Origin: Paenibacillus montanisoli
Lineage (GTDB): Bacteria; Bacillota; Bacilli; Paenibacillales; Paenibacillaceae
Assembly: GCF_003268025.1 (NCBI RefSeq)
Contig: NZ_QLUW01000001.1
Coordinates: 1,736,001-1,800,000 of the forward strand
DNA length: 64,000 nt
Direction of reading: 5' to 3'
The notes beneath the pieces were generated by a model. The model saw only the letters and a list, made by a program, of their open reading frames with translations, made no database searches and was not told the origin of the DNA. This document shows positions 51,238-59,650 of the stretch, piece after piece. The translations under genes and the position numbers were made by a program. Each line of letters opens with the position of its first letter. Position 1 is the first letter of the stretch.

Positions 51238-52665
51238 ATGGCACAGAGCCCTCCTAATATTTTGCTGATTACAGCCGACCAATTGCGTTACGATTGCGTC
51301 GGCTACAGCCGCATCTATCCAGTGCAAACGCCGAATCTGGATAAGCTCGCGGCACGGAGCACCGTGTTTCACCATGCGTACTCCCATATTCCCGTATGCA
51401 GTCCGGCTCGGCAGTCGATGCTGCATGGCAGAAGGGCCGAAACGATCGGCGCTTTGTGGAACTACAATGCGTTTCTGCCAGTCGGCTGCCTGCAGCCCGA
51501 TCAATATTCCTGGAGCGCTGAACTGGCGGAGAACGGATACGCATCGGCTTTCCTCGGCAAATGGGGCGTCAATCCGGATTTCGATCCGACCGCCTTCGGC
51601 TACGGCTCCTATGTGAGCGAGTCGGACTACAGCGCGTTCCGGAAAAGCAGCTACCCTGACGTGGCCTATTCGAACGGCTACTTCGGCGAAAATAATCCGA
51701 TTCCGCTGGAGGACGCGGAGACGCAATGGTTTGCGGCCCGGGCGATCGAGGCGATGGAAAGGCTTCAGGGAGGGGGGAGCCCGTGGCACATGGCGCTTCA
51801 TTTCTCTGAGCCGCATTTGCCTTGCCGCCCGGCAGGTCCGTTCGCGGATATGTATGATCCGAACGATATTCCGGAGTGGCTGGGCTTTCCGGAGACGTTT
51901 GACGGCAAGCCCTACATTCAACGACAGCAGCTTCTAAGCTGGGGCGTTGAGGACTTCGCGTGGGCAGATTGGGCGCCTATCGTGGCAAGGTATTATGGAG
52001 CAATCAGTCAGCTTGACGACGCAATCGGCCGGGTGCTGACCGCTTTGGATCGAATAGGAGCGTTTGATAACACGATCGTCATTTTTACGGCGGATCATGG
52101 CGATATGTGCGGGTCGCACCGAATGATGGATAAGCACTACATCCTTTATGACGATGTTGTTCGCGTGCCGCTCATGATAACGTGGCCGGGCGGTCAGATT
52201 GAAGCTGGCGCGGCTCGCAAAGAGTTCGTCTATAATTTGCTGGATTTAGCCCCGACGTTGTTTGAGCTGACCGGAATCGAGTCGAAAGCGCGCGCGAGTT
52301 TCCAAGGCCGGTCGCTTGTCCCGTTATTGATTGCGCAGAATGCGGAGCCTTCTTCTCAGCAATGGCGCGAAGCGGTCTTCGCCTCCTACAATGGCCAGCA
52401 ATTCGGATTGTATACGCAGCGCATGGTTCGTACGCAAGAATGGAAGTATATCTGGAATTTAACCGATATTGACGAGCTGTATGAGCTTCATGCCGATCCG
52501 GGCGAGCTGACGAATGTCATAGGCGAGAAGAAACACGCAGAGACGGTTGCTGCGCTAAGAAAGCTACTGTTTGACCAACTATCGGCGGATGAAGATCCGG
52601 TCATTGCGAATGAATGGACGCGCAGACAATTGTTAACCGGAGCGAAAGCTTTGCATCGTGTATAG
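51238..52665 (+). CDS. Type I sulfatase (formylglycine CSPAR motif)
   Basis: 475 residues from ATG 51238, after GGAGAGGAG. ILLITADQLRYDCVGYS gives the metal Asp pair. The signature CSPARQSMLHG (Cys54, Arg58) is the canonical sulfatase site, where Cys is converted to formylglycine; FTADHGDMCGSHRMMDKHY follows. No signal peptide, so the substrate is probably a small imported sulfate ester. An anaerobic or formylglycine-generating maturase is not in this window (the radical SAM gene at 6.7 kb is too different and distant to assume). A terminator follows. Confidence 0.88.
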   Translation: MAQSPPNILLITADQLRYDCVGYSRIYPVQTPNLDKLAARSTVFHHAYSHIPVCSPARQSMLHGRRAETIGALWNYNAFLPVGCLQPDQYSWSAELAENGYASAFLGKWGVNPDFDPTAFGYGSYVSESDYSAFRKSSYPDVAYSNGYFGENNPIPLEDAETQWFAARAIEAMERLQGGGSPWHMALHFSEPHLPCRPAGPFADMYDPNDIPEWLGFPETFDGKPYIQRQQLLSWGVEDFAWADWAPIVARYYGAISQLDDAIGRVLTALDRIGAFDNTIVIFTADHGDMCGSHRMMDKHYILYDDVVRVPLMITWPGGQIEAGAARKEFVYNLLDLAPTLFELTGIESKARASFQGRSLVPLLIAQNAEPSSQQWREAVFASYNGQQFGLYTQRMVRTQEWKYIWNLTDIDELYELHADPGELTNVIGEKKHAETVAALRKLLFDQLSADEDPVIANEWTRRQLLTGAKALHRV

Positions 52666-52676
52666 AATCGAAGTAG

Positions 52677-52702
52677 GACCGGTCTGGCGATCGGTCTTTT
52701 TT
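52677..52702 (+). terminator. Terminator of the sulfatase/oxidoreductase cluster
   Basis: GACCG pairs with CGGTC, followed by six T. The stem is short, but its place right after the last gene supports it. Confidence 0.65.
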
Positions 52703-52773
52703 ATAGCTTTTTCCCGTAAGATCCGCTTATAATGTTAAATAATATGACATGGAATGCAGGGGAGGAGGGGGCG

Positions 52774-53784
52774 ATGAATACCCTTTGGAAATCTCGAAAA
52801 TCTTGGGCGGGCTACGTCTTTGCCGTTATCGGCTTGCATCTGGCAGGTCTTTTCGGCCTCATGATAGCGGTTCGTGCGGATGCCGGCTTTTGGAGTCTTG
52901 GGCTGCTGGCCTATTCGCTCGGGATGAGGCACGCGTTCGATGCCGATCATATCGCGGCCATCGACAATACGGTTCGGAAGCTGGTGCAGCAGAAGCGCAA
53001 TCCGCTCGGCGTAGGCTTCTATTTCTCGCTCGGACATTCCTCGGTCGTTTTCTTGATGGTGCTAGCGATCGCATTCTCGGTCAAATGGATTCAGGCTGAG
53101 ATGCCGATGATGCAGCATACGGGCAAACTGATCGGCACGTCCGTGTCCGGCCTCTTTCTCTTGCTGATCGGCATCATCAATCTTGTCATTCTGATTCAAT
53201 TGTTTCAACTCTTTCGCGCCATGCGCGCAGGCAGTCATAATCATGACGAGCTGGAACGGCTCATGGAGGCCAGAGGCTTCTTCTCGCGTTTGTTCAAGCC
53301 GCTGTTCCGTCTCATTAATCGCAGCTGGCATGTGTATCCGCTAGGCTTTCTGTTCGGACTCGGCTTCGACACCGCCACGGAAGTGGGACTCATGGCGATC
53401 TCCGCCGGGGCCGCGCAAAGCTCCGTCTCCATGCTGGGTATCCTCGCGCTGCCGCTGCTGTTCGCTGCGGGGATGAGCCTGCTTGACACGGCTGACGGCA
53501 TGTTTATGACGGAAGCTTATCGATGGGCCTTCCATACGCCTCTTCGCAAAATGTTTTACAACGTTACCGTAACCAGCGTCTCCGTCGTCTCGGCTCTTCT
53601 GATCGGCATCGTCGAGCTGCTGCAGATCCTGACCGAGCGGCTGAACCTTCAAGGGCCGTTTCTGCAATGGGTCAGCGCTCTGGACCTCGGCGACCTCGGC
53701 TATTTTCTGGTCGCGCTCTTCGTTGTCGCCTGGGTTGTCTCCGTTACCGTCTGGAAGACAATGAAACTGGAGCAGCGGCACTAG
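52774..53784 (+). CDS. Nickel/cobalt transporter (NiCoT, HoxN/NixA family)
   Basis: 336 residues from ATG 52774 behind GGGGAGGAGGGGG. About eight membrane helices. The family signature RHAFDADHIAAIDN (52-65) in helix 2 binds the metal, and LGFDTATEVGL is the second signature. Imports Ni or Co at the cytoplasmic membrane. A TATAAT (about 52729) lies upstream. No urease, hydrogenase or cobalamin gene is adjacent, so the user of the metal is unclear. Confidence 0.92.
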   Translation: MNTLWKSRKSWAGYVFAVIGLHLAGLFGLMIAVRADAGFWSLGLLAYSLGMRHAFDADHIAAIDNTVRKLVQQKRNPLGVGFYFSLGHSSVVFLMVLAIAFSVKWIQAEMPMMQHTGKLIGTSVSGLFLLLIGIINLVILIQLFQLFRAMRAGSHNHDELERLMEARGFFSRLFKPLFRLINRSWHVYPLGFLFGLGFDTATEVGLMAISAGAAQSSVSMLGILALPLLFAAGMSLLDTADGMFMTEAYRWAFHTPLRKMFYNVTVTSVSVVSALLIGIVELLQILTERLNLQGPFLQWVSALDLGDLGYFLVALFVVAWVVSVTVWKTMKLEQRH

Positions 53785-53832
53785 TAACCGTTAAGCGTTG
53801 CTTGCTATAATGATGGCAGGCAGGTGATACAG

Positions 53833-54105
53833 ATGGCAAAGAAGAACAAATTCAAGCCTTCTCAGGCGGGGCAGAAGCAGGCGGGCGAGGAGAAACCGGC
53901 GACGCTCAAGGATTTGCTTCGTCCGGACGTGCTGGATAAGCTGAAGGGCGCCGCGCAAGAGCTGAAAGACGCGGAGGAGAAGCGCAAGGCGGAACTGCGA
54001 AAGCAGGAAGAAGAAGCGCGAGCGGCCGAGAAGAAACGGCTTGAAAATGATTTTGAATACTTGCTGAATAACAGCAAGATGGATTGGCGGGCCAACAAGA
54101 GCTGA
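53833..54105 (+). CDS. YqkE-like protein (DUF3886)
   Basis: 90 residues from ATG 53833. A Lys/Gln-rich start, then TLKDLLRPDVLDKLK, a long charged coiled coil (about 42-75, EEKRKAELRKQEEEARAAEKK) and a conserved end with FEYLLNNSKMDWR. It matches the small YqkE/DUF3886 family of Bacillales, function unknown. An extended -10 (TGCTATAAT) lies about 25 bases before the start. Confidence 0.82.
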   Translation: MAKKNKFKPSQAGQKQAGEEKPATLKDLLRPDVLDKLKGAAQELKDAEEKRKAELRKQEEEARAAEKKRLENDFEYLLNNSKMDWRANKS

Positions 54106-54212
54106 CCGCCGAAGCATCAAACATGGCCGGCGGGCATTCGCCGGTCTTTGTTAGGATTGCGCGGCGTTTTCGTCCTTTTTTCTTAGGGAGGGGTGCATTT
54201 CCAGAAAAGGCA

Positions 54213-54221
54213 TGCTATAAT
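54213..54221 (+). promoter_or_regulatory. Extended -10 promoter of the ABC-F leader
   Basis: TGCTATAAT with no good -35. It begins a ~320-base leader ahead of the ABC-F gene. Confidence 0.6.
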
Positions 54222-54236
54222 GGGGTAACTTTAACG

Positions 54237-54272
54237 GTGGGAGGTATCCAATTAGACATCATGTGGACCTAA
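54237..54272 (+). other. Possible 11-codon leader ORF
   Basis: GTG at 54237 opens MGGIQLDIMWT and closes with TAA at 54270-54272; an internal ATG gives only M-W-T. An overlapping frame reads RHHVDLIFFRS and ends at 54289. Neither has an ideal ribosome site. Placed in the leader of an ABC-F gene, either could serve ribosome-mediated attenuation. Confidence 0.3.
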
Positions 54273-54456
54273 TTTTCTTTCGATCATGATTTTCGAATAT
54301 GACGATAAGAAATGAGATGCTCAGCCTGTGCGCGGAGCGGATTAGGTTACGTGTGTCTATAGGAGACGACTCCTTTGCGTTGATGCATGCCGATGAATGG
54401 ATTTCGGCATTCGTATCAAGGTGTATTCACGCTATCCGTATGTCCGTATTTCCAAG

Positions 54457-54483
54457 CCGCAGGCGATGTCTGCGGTTTTTTTG
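54457..54483 (+). terminator. Intrinsic terminator inside the ABC-F leader (attenuator)
   Basis: CCGCAG (54457-54462) pairs perfectly with CTGCGG (54470-54475) followed by seven T, 60 bases before the ABC-F start codon and about 240 bases after the promoter. Confidence 0.75.
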
Positions 54484-54543
54484 TTGTCTTCGACAATCAT
54501 CGCCCTTGTCAGTTGTTCAACTAAACTAAAAGTGGTGATTGGT

Positions 54544-56307
54544 ATGACATTATTAACATTACGAGGCATCAAGAAAAGCTTCGGCGATATGCTGGTGCTT
54601 GAGAACGTGGACGCCGATTTCGCAATGCGCGAACGGATCGGCCTGGTCGGCATGAACGGGGCCGGCAAAACGACGTTGGCGAACTTAATTTTCGGGTCGA
54701 TTCAGCCCGATGAAGGCAAGCTGACGTTTCACAAAAATCAGCTGCGCATCGGTTACCTGCTGCAATCGACCTCCTATACGGTCCACGCGTTCAGCACGAT
54801 GATGGAGCAGGAGCCGGACTCCCGCGAAACCGCTCAGTTTCTGGAGGCCGCGAGCCATCTAGGCTTGCACAAGGTAATGGAGTGGGATGGCGAGCGGCTT
54901 GCCGGGCTCAGCGGCGGGGAGAAAACGAAGCTGGCGATTGCGCATATATGGTCTTCCAAGCCGGATATTTTGCTGCTGGACGAACCGACGAATCATTTGG
55001 ACTTCGAAGGCGTCGACTGGCTCGTGCAGGAGCTAAAGCGGTACAACGGAACGACGATCATGATTTCCCATGACCGCTATTTCCTCGATCAAACGGTTGA
55101 CCGCATCATCGAGCTGGAGAACGGCAAATCTGCGCCATACCCAGGTAACTATACGTTCTACCGGGATGAGAAGGCACGCCGCTACCAGAGCCAGCTGCAC
55201 CAATACGAAGAGCAGCAGAAATACGAGCAGAAGATCGAGGCGGAGATTAACCGGCTGAAGAATTGGTCGGATAAGGCGCACCGAGAAGCCGGCAAGGTCG
55301 GCAAAATGGCCGAGATGCGCGGTACGAAGGAATTTTACCGCAGCAAAGCCAAGAACATGGATAAGCAGATCAAATCGCGTCTGCACCGGCTCGAGAAAAT
55401 CGACCTCGAAGGCGTGAAGAAGCCGAAGGAGGAAGCCAAGGTCTATTTCGGCTGGGACCAGCCGGATAAGCGGGGCCGCCGGCTCGTGGAAGCGCAGCGG
55501 ATCGGAAAGGCATATGGCGAGAGATCGCTCTTCAATGACAGCTCCTTCTATTTGCAGCGCGGCGAGAAGATCGGGCTGCTCGGCCCGAACGGAAGCGGCA
55601 AGACAACCTTGATTCAGATGCTCCTTGGCCAAAGGGCCGTCGATTCCGGCCGGTTATGGATCAGTCCGACAGCGAATGTCGCTTATCTGACACAGGATGT
55701 CACGGATCTGGATCAGCAGCGCACCGTACTTGAGCTGCTGCAGGACAGTTACGAAATTCGAAGCGATGTGGGTAAAGCGCGCACGATGCTGGCGAATATG
55801 GGTTTCGATGCCGCCATGCTGCAGAAGCCGATCCATCAATTAAGCCTTGGCGAGCGAACTAGGATCAAGCTTTCGCAGCTCATGATGAAAGAACAGGATT
55901 TGCTCATTTTGGATGAACCGACGAACCATCTCGATTTAGCCAGCCGCGAGCAGCTGGAGGAAACGTTGTCCGAGTATAACGGCACCTTGATTATCGTCTC
56001 CCATGACCGGTACCTGATCGACAAGATTTGCGATAAGCTGCTTGTCATTGAAGGTGGAGCCATTCGCCGGGTTGAATCCGGTTATAAAGAATATCGCGAG
56101 CGTCCGAGAGCGGCGACTGGCTCGGACGCTGCGCCGGCAGACAAGAGCAAGCAGCAGCTGGAAGAAGAGATGCTGGTGATCTCGAACCGAATCGTGACCC
56201 TGCTTAGTGAAATCAGCCTGCTGAAACCGACGGACAGCCAGTATGCGGTGTTGGATGAAGAGTATAAGCGGCTGCTTGCGCAAAAGAAACAGCTAAGCAT
56301 TCGCTGA
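54544..56307 (+). CDS. ABC-F ATPase (ribosome-associated, possible antibiotic-resistance type)
   Basis: 587 residues from ATG 54544; the longer frame reaches back through the leader and is not used. Two ABC domains without membrane parts: Walker A GMNGAGKTT (36-44) and GPNGSGKTT, signatures LSGGEKTK and LSLGERTR, Walker B DILLLDEPTNHLD and DLLILDEPTNHLD. A ~100-residue charged interdomain linker (about 220-320) would reach the ribosomal tRNA site, and the C-terminus has a coiled coil. ABC-F proteins displace drugs from, or modulate, the ribosome. The attenuator in the leader favours an inducible resistance protein over a housekeeping one. Confidence 0.9.
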   Translation: MTLLTLRGIKKSFGDMLVLENVDADFAMRERIGLVGMNGAGKTTLANLIFGSIQPDEGKLTFHKNQLRIGYLLQSTSYTVHAFSTMMEQEPDSRETAQFLEAASHLGLHKVMEWDGERLAGLSGGEKTKLAIAHIWSSKPDILLLDEPTNHLDFEGVDWLVQELKRYNGTTIMISHDRYFLDQTVDRIIELENGKSAPYPGNYTFYRDEKARRYQSQLHQYEEQQKYEQKIEAEINRLKNWSDKAHREAGKVGKMAEMRGTKEFYRSKAKNMDKQIKSRLHRLEKIDLEGVKKPKEEAKVYFGWDQPDKRGRRLVEAQRIGKAYGERSLFNDSSFYLQRGEKIGLLGPNGSGKTTLIQMLLGQRAVDSGRLWISPTANVAYLTQDVTDLDQQRTVLELLQDSYEIRSDVGKARTMLANMGFDAAMLQKPIHQLSLGERTRIKLSQLMMKEQDLLILDEPTNHLDLASREQLEETLSEYNGTLIIVSHDRYLIDKICDKLLVIEGGAIRRVESGYKEYRERPRAATGSDAAPADKSKQQLEEEMLVISNRIVTLLSEISLLKPTDSQYAVLDEEYKRLLAQKKQLSIR

Positions 56308-56442
56308 ATCTTTACAGAATCTTTACTGAATCTGAAACGGAGGGAAAGGGTCCCGAATATAATAAGGTAACGTTTGCAGCAGTGAATGAGAGCGTATGGC
56401 AACGTATTCACCGCCGCATACTAACTGCAGAGGCCGCATGGC

Positions 56443-57201
56443 ATGTCCCTGCGGCGTAAACAACAGGGCGGTGACAACAGCATGCAGGCAGATGTTACCT
56501 TAGATTGGGATGTTTATCTATTGGCGGGTGTCGGTTCGACCCGAGCGATTTTTACCGAATGCGTCAAGGAGCTGCAGCGGCGGTATAAAGAAGCCGGTCG
56601 CTCATCAAGCATTCGCGAATTGTTTCCGTACGGCGACCATACCCAAAACTTCTTCCATCAGCTGCTGCGGGTGCGCAAGGATCTCTACCGGTTCCGCCGG
56701 GCCGTACAGTCGGGCGCACGCGCCGTAGCCGGGCAGGTGCGCGAGTTCTCAGCTGGCAAGCCCGTGTTGTTTATCGGCCACAGCGGCGGAGGCGTTGCGG
56801 CGTACCAGGCTGCGGTTATGCTTCATAAAGAAGGCATCATTCCGGATTGGCGGGTCATTCAAGTCGGATCGCCCAAAATGCCGATTGAAACGGAATATAT
56901 GAGCAAGGTGCATTATGTCGTAGCCGTCAACGATAAGGGCGATTGCGCCGACTTCATTACCAGAATCGGCAGCTGGGGCGGCATCAGCCGAAACCGGTAT
57001 GGCATTTGGTACTGGAATCGTGTAAAATATGCTCCTAGGCATATTATTCCAATTCCGCTTATGGGCGGGCATCAGCATTATTTTCGCAAAGAAGCGCCCT
57101 ACATTCATCCGGAGCGCGGCTCGAACCTTATTGTGATGATTGATACGATCTGGGAACGAGTGGCGCGCGAGTTGTGCCTTGCGGCTTCGACCATGATGTA
57201 A
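56443..57201 (+). CDS. Alpha/beta hydrolase, lipase-like
   Basis: 252 residues from ATG 56443 (AGAGG nine bases upstream), or 239 from ATG 56482. The nucleophile elbow is GHSGGG in VLFIGHSGGGVAAYQAAVML; Asp and His partners are probably in AVNDKGDCADF and MGGHQHYF. No signal peptide. Substrate unknown; esterase or lipase-like function is inferred from the fold only. Confidence 0.75.
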   Translation: MSLRRKQQGGDNSMQADVTLDWDVYLLAGVGSTRAIFTECVKELQRRYKEAGRSSSIRELFPYGDHTQNFFHQLLRVRKDLYRFRRAVQSGARAVAGQVREFSAGKPVLFIGHSGGGVAAYQAAVMLHKEGIIPDWRVIQVGSPKMPIETEYMSKVHYVVAVNDKGDCADFITRIGSWGGISRNRYGIWYWNRVKYAPRHIIPIPLMGGHQHYFRKEAPYIHPERGSNLIVMIDTIWERVARELCLAASTMM

Positions 57202-57234
57202 GCCTTCGTTTGCAGTAAAGAGGGGCATACCGCT

Positions 57235-57696
57235 ATGACGCACGCAATTCGGACTTACCTAGCAACGATCCAGGACCTTGAGGAATTATCTGTACTTTTC
57301 GATCAGTACCGGCAGTTTTATGATCAACCCTCCGATTTGGATGGCGCTAAGCGCTTTCTGAAGGAAAGGTTCATTCACCGGCAATCGGTCATTTTCGCCG
57401 CAGTTACCTGCGACGAGGATAAGCGAATGATCGGCTTCACGCAGCTATACCCGACCTTCTCCTCGATATCCATGCAGCGTTCATGGATTCTCAACGATCT
57501 ATACGTTGCGGAGGCCTATCGGAGCGCCGGCGCAGGTCAGCTGCTGCTCGATGCCGCGAAGCAATACGGAGAGCTGACGGAATCGAAAGGAATAGAGCTC
57601 TCGACCGCGCAGGATAATCGGGTTGCCCAGCGGTTGTACGAACGGAATGGGTACGAGAAGGACGAAACGTACTTGCACTATTTTCGCAAATTATAA
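57235..57696 (+). CDS. GNAT family N-acetyltransferase
   Basis: 153 residues. ILNDLYVAEAYRSAGAGQLL is the acetyl-CoA binding beta4-alpha3 region (V-x-x-x-x-R-x-x-G-x-G/A), and VAQRLYERNGYEKDETYLHY is the standard C-terminal strand pair. Substrate unknown. It lies 33 bases after the hydrolase, with a terminator following. Confidence 0.87.
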   Translation: MTHAIRTYLATIQDLEELSVLFDQYRQFYDQPSDLDGAKRFLKERFIHRQSVIFAAVTCDEDKRMIGFTQLYPTFSSISMQRSWILNDLYVAEAYRSAGAGQLLLDAAKQYGELTESKGIELSTAQDNRVAQRLYERNGYEKDETYLHYFRKL

Positions 57697-57713
57697 GTCA
57701 TTTTGGATCGGCT

Positions 57714-57750
57714 AAAAAAGCTTGGTGCGCGTAGGCACCAAGCTTTTTTT
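57714..57750. terminator. Bidirectional terminator
   Basis: AAAAAAGCTTGGTGC pairs perfectly with GCACCAAGCTTTTTT around GCGTAG, between convergent genes. Confidence 0.88.
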
Positions 57751-57755
57751 ATTAT

Positions 57756-58568
57756 TTATGGATTCGTAGGCTCGTTTCCGTTCTCTGCCGGCGGCTTCGG
57801 GTTACGTACCCTGCGAGGCGCTTTGGCCAATTCTACTTCGAAATAAGCTTCGAGCTCGGCGGCTTTACGCGGATCCTCAAGTGAAACCTTTCCGGTAAGC
57901 ACATGCTCCACGATCATCGCCCAAGTCGGCGTTACCTTCTGTGCCGCGATAATTCGGATCGCATTCTTGACGAGCTTGCGTTCCTTCGCATTGGAAAAAA
58001 CGTCTTTGTACTTCTGAATGCGTTCGAAATCCATCTGCTCGAATACCGCTCTAAAGATAGCGGCAGTCATGCGGGCATCCTCCAGGGCGCGGTGGGCGTT
58101 GTTGTCTTCGCCGCCGAGCCCGAGCTCGTTCAATGCGGTCTCGACGCTCACGTCATTAGGAACGCCCTTATAACGGATATATCCCTTCAGCAAATCGAAA
58201 TAGTTGACGGCAAGCCAGTATGCATCATCCATGTTGTGCATGCGGGTATCGAATACGATCCGCTTCAAATCCTCGCCGCCCCAAGTGATCATGAGGTACT
58301 TGTCATTCGGGCCAAGGAAGCTCATAAAGTCGCGGATCACGGCCGGGAAGCCTTCCGCGGCATCGATGCCTTCCTGAGGAATGCCTGTTTTCTGCTTGAT
58401 AAACTCGTTCAGCTTGGCGAAATAAACCGGCTTAACGAGGGAGGAGAACTCGTCAATCGGCTCCAACGCGGCGTTTAGCCTAACCGCTCCGATTTCGATG
58501 ACTTCCATGGGGAGGTCGCTTGCAAATTTACGTCCGTTAAACTCGATGTCTAAAATAATGTAGTCCAA
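57756..58568 (-). CDS. DEDDh 3'-5' exonuclease (DNA polymerase III epsilon-like)
   Basis: 270 residues starting at TTG 58568, which sits seven to eight bases after GCGGAGG; the ATG twelve codons upstream (58604) has no ribosome site. The nuclease residues are seen: D-x-E in YIILDIEFNG, Asp in WGGEDLKRIV, and H-x4-D in AHRALEDARM. A C-terminal extension (190-270) ends in a Pro/Asn-rich tail. Likely a stand-alone trimming or repair exonuclease, such as the KapD-like group, on DNA or RNA. Confidence 0.83.
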   Translation of the reverse strand: MDYIILDIEFNGRKFASDLPMEVIEIGAVRLNAALEPIDEFSSLVKPVYFAKLNEFIKQKTGIPQEGIDAAEGFPAVIRDFMSFLGPNDKYLMITWGGEDLKRIVFDTRMHNMDDAYWLAVNYFDLLKGYIRYKGVPNDVSVETALNELGLGGEDNNAHRALEDARMTAAIFRAVFEQMDFERIQKYKDVFSNAKERKLVKNAIRIIAAQKVTPTWAMIVEHVLTGKVSLEDPRKAAELEAYFEVELAKAPRRVRNPKPPAENGNEPTNP

Positions 58569-58697
58569 TGATGAAACCTCCGCTGCAAAGTTGTCGTCCT
58601 TCATTGTAACAGAATTAGGCCTTGCTGTCTTGAAGGGCCGTTAAGCTTGCGAAGCCAGTGAAAGTAGCTATTTCGGCCATGTTGCTCCATAATAAAT

Positions 58698-58711
58698 TCA
58701 TAAATTTATGA
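58698..58711. promoter_or_regulatory. 14-bp perfect palindrome before the YcgR/YcgQ pair
   Basis: TCATAAATTTATGA, about 30 bases before the permease start codon. A possible operator; metal-responsive control is a guess from the His-rich product downstream. Confidence 0.4.
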
Positions 58712-58741
58712 GGATACGTAAAGACATACAGGAGGTGCCCC

Positions 58742-59650
58742 ATGGTTACTTTTCTTCAATTGAATACGATTTTTCTCAGCATGATCATGGAAGCGATTCC
58801 GTTTATTTTACTCGGGGTCATGATTTCCGGCCTTATTCAAACCTTTCTGTCGGAGCGGTGGATTGCACGCATGCTGCCCCAAAACCGCTATGTATCCTCG
58901 CTGCTGGGCTGCGGCGTCGGTCTGTTCTTTCCGGCATGCGAATGCGGCATTGTGCCGATTACGAAGCGGCTGCTGCGAAAGGGAGTTCCGCTCCATGCGG
59001 GCATTGCCTTTATGCTGACAGGTCCGATCATCAATCCGATTGTGCTGTTCTCCACCTATATTGCGTTCGGGAACGATTGGAGAATGGTGCTTGTCCGCGC
59101 CGGGATGGCTATCGTTGTCGCCTATGCGACGGCCATCGCCGTATCGTTCCTTTATCCGAAGCTGCCACTCCGGCAGGCGGAGCTTGCGAGCGCTGAAATC
59201 GCGGCGGCTTCGGATCTCTCCGTCCCGGCACAGGCTTCGCTTAAGCGCCGGTTGTATGACGTAATGCTGCACGCGATTGACGAGTTCTTCTCGGTGGGCA
59301 AATATTTGGTGCTTGGCGCCTTCATTGCAGCTTCGATGCAGACATTCATCCCGACTTCCGCGCTAATGAATCTCGGTCATACACCTGTAACGGCTTCGCT
59401 CGTTATGATCGGACTCGCTTTTATCATGTCGCTTTGCTCGGAGGCCGACGCTTTCATAGCTTCCTCGTTTCGGGGGACGTTCTCGATCGGCTCGCTGTCA
59501 GCGTTTCTCGTCTTCGGTCCGATGATCGACATCAAAAACACGCTGATGCTCCTGGCCGTCTTCCGCGGCAAATTCGTCATCGTCTTGATAACGCTGGTTG
59601 CAGGTATCACGCTTGTATCTTCGCTCATCGTGGGGAGGCTACTTGGATGA
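58742..59650 (+). CDS. YcgR-like permease (DUF318)
   Basis: 302 residues with AGGAGGTG before ATG. About eight membrane helices; FFPACECGIVPITKRLLRKG and MLTGPIINPIVLFST are the repeated cores of this permease family, related to ArsP-type exporters. B. subtilis ycgR is likewise paired with ycgQ. It overlaps the next gene by four bases. The substrate is not established; conserved Cys/Pro-rich cores suggest an ion or metalloid. Confidence 0.87.
   Translation: MVTFLQLNTIFLSMIMEAIPFILLGVMISGLIQTFLSERWIARMLPQNRYVSSLLGCGVGLFFPACECGIVPITKRLLRKGVPLHAGIAFMLTGPIINPIVLFSTYIAFGNDWRMVLVRAGMAIVVAYATAIAVSFLYPKLPLRQAELASAEIAAASDLSVPAQASLKRRLYDVMLHAIDEFFSVGKYLVLGAFIAASMQTFIPTSALMNLGHTPVTASLVMIGLAFIMSLCSEADAFIASSFRGTFSIGSLSAFLVFGPMIDIKNTLMLLAVFRGKFVIVLITLVAGITLVSSLIVGRLLG

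Noticed and set aside
54299..54529. Open frame of 76 codons in the ABC-F leader
   Set aside because: It runs through the terminator hairpin, has no ribosome site and no family pattern; better explained as untranslated leader.
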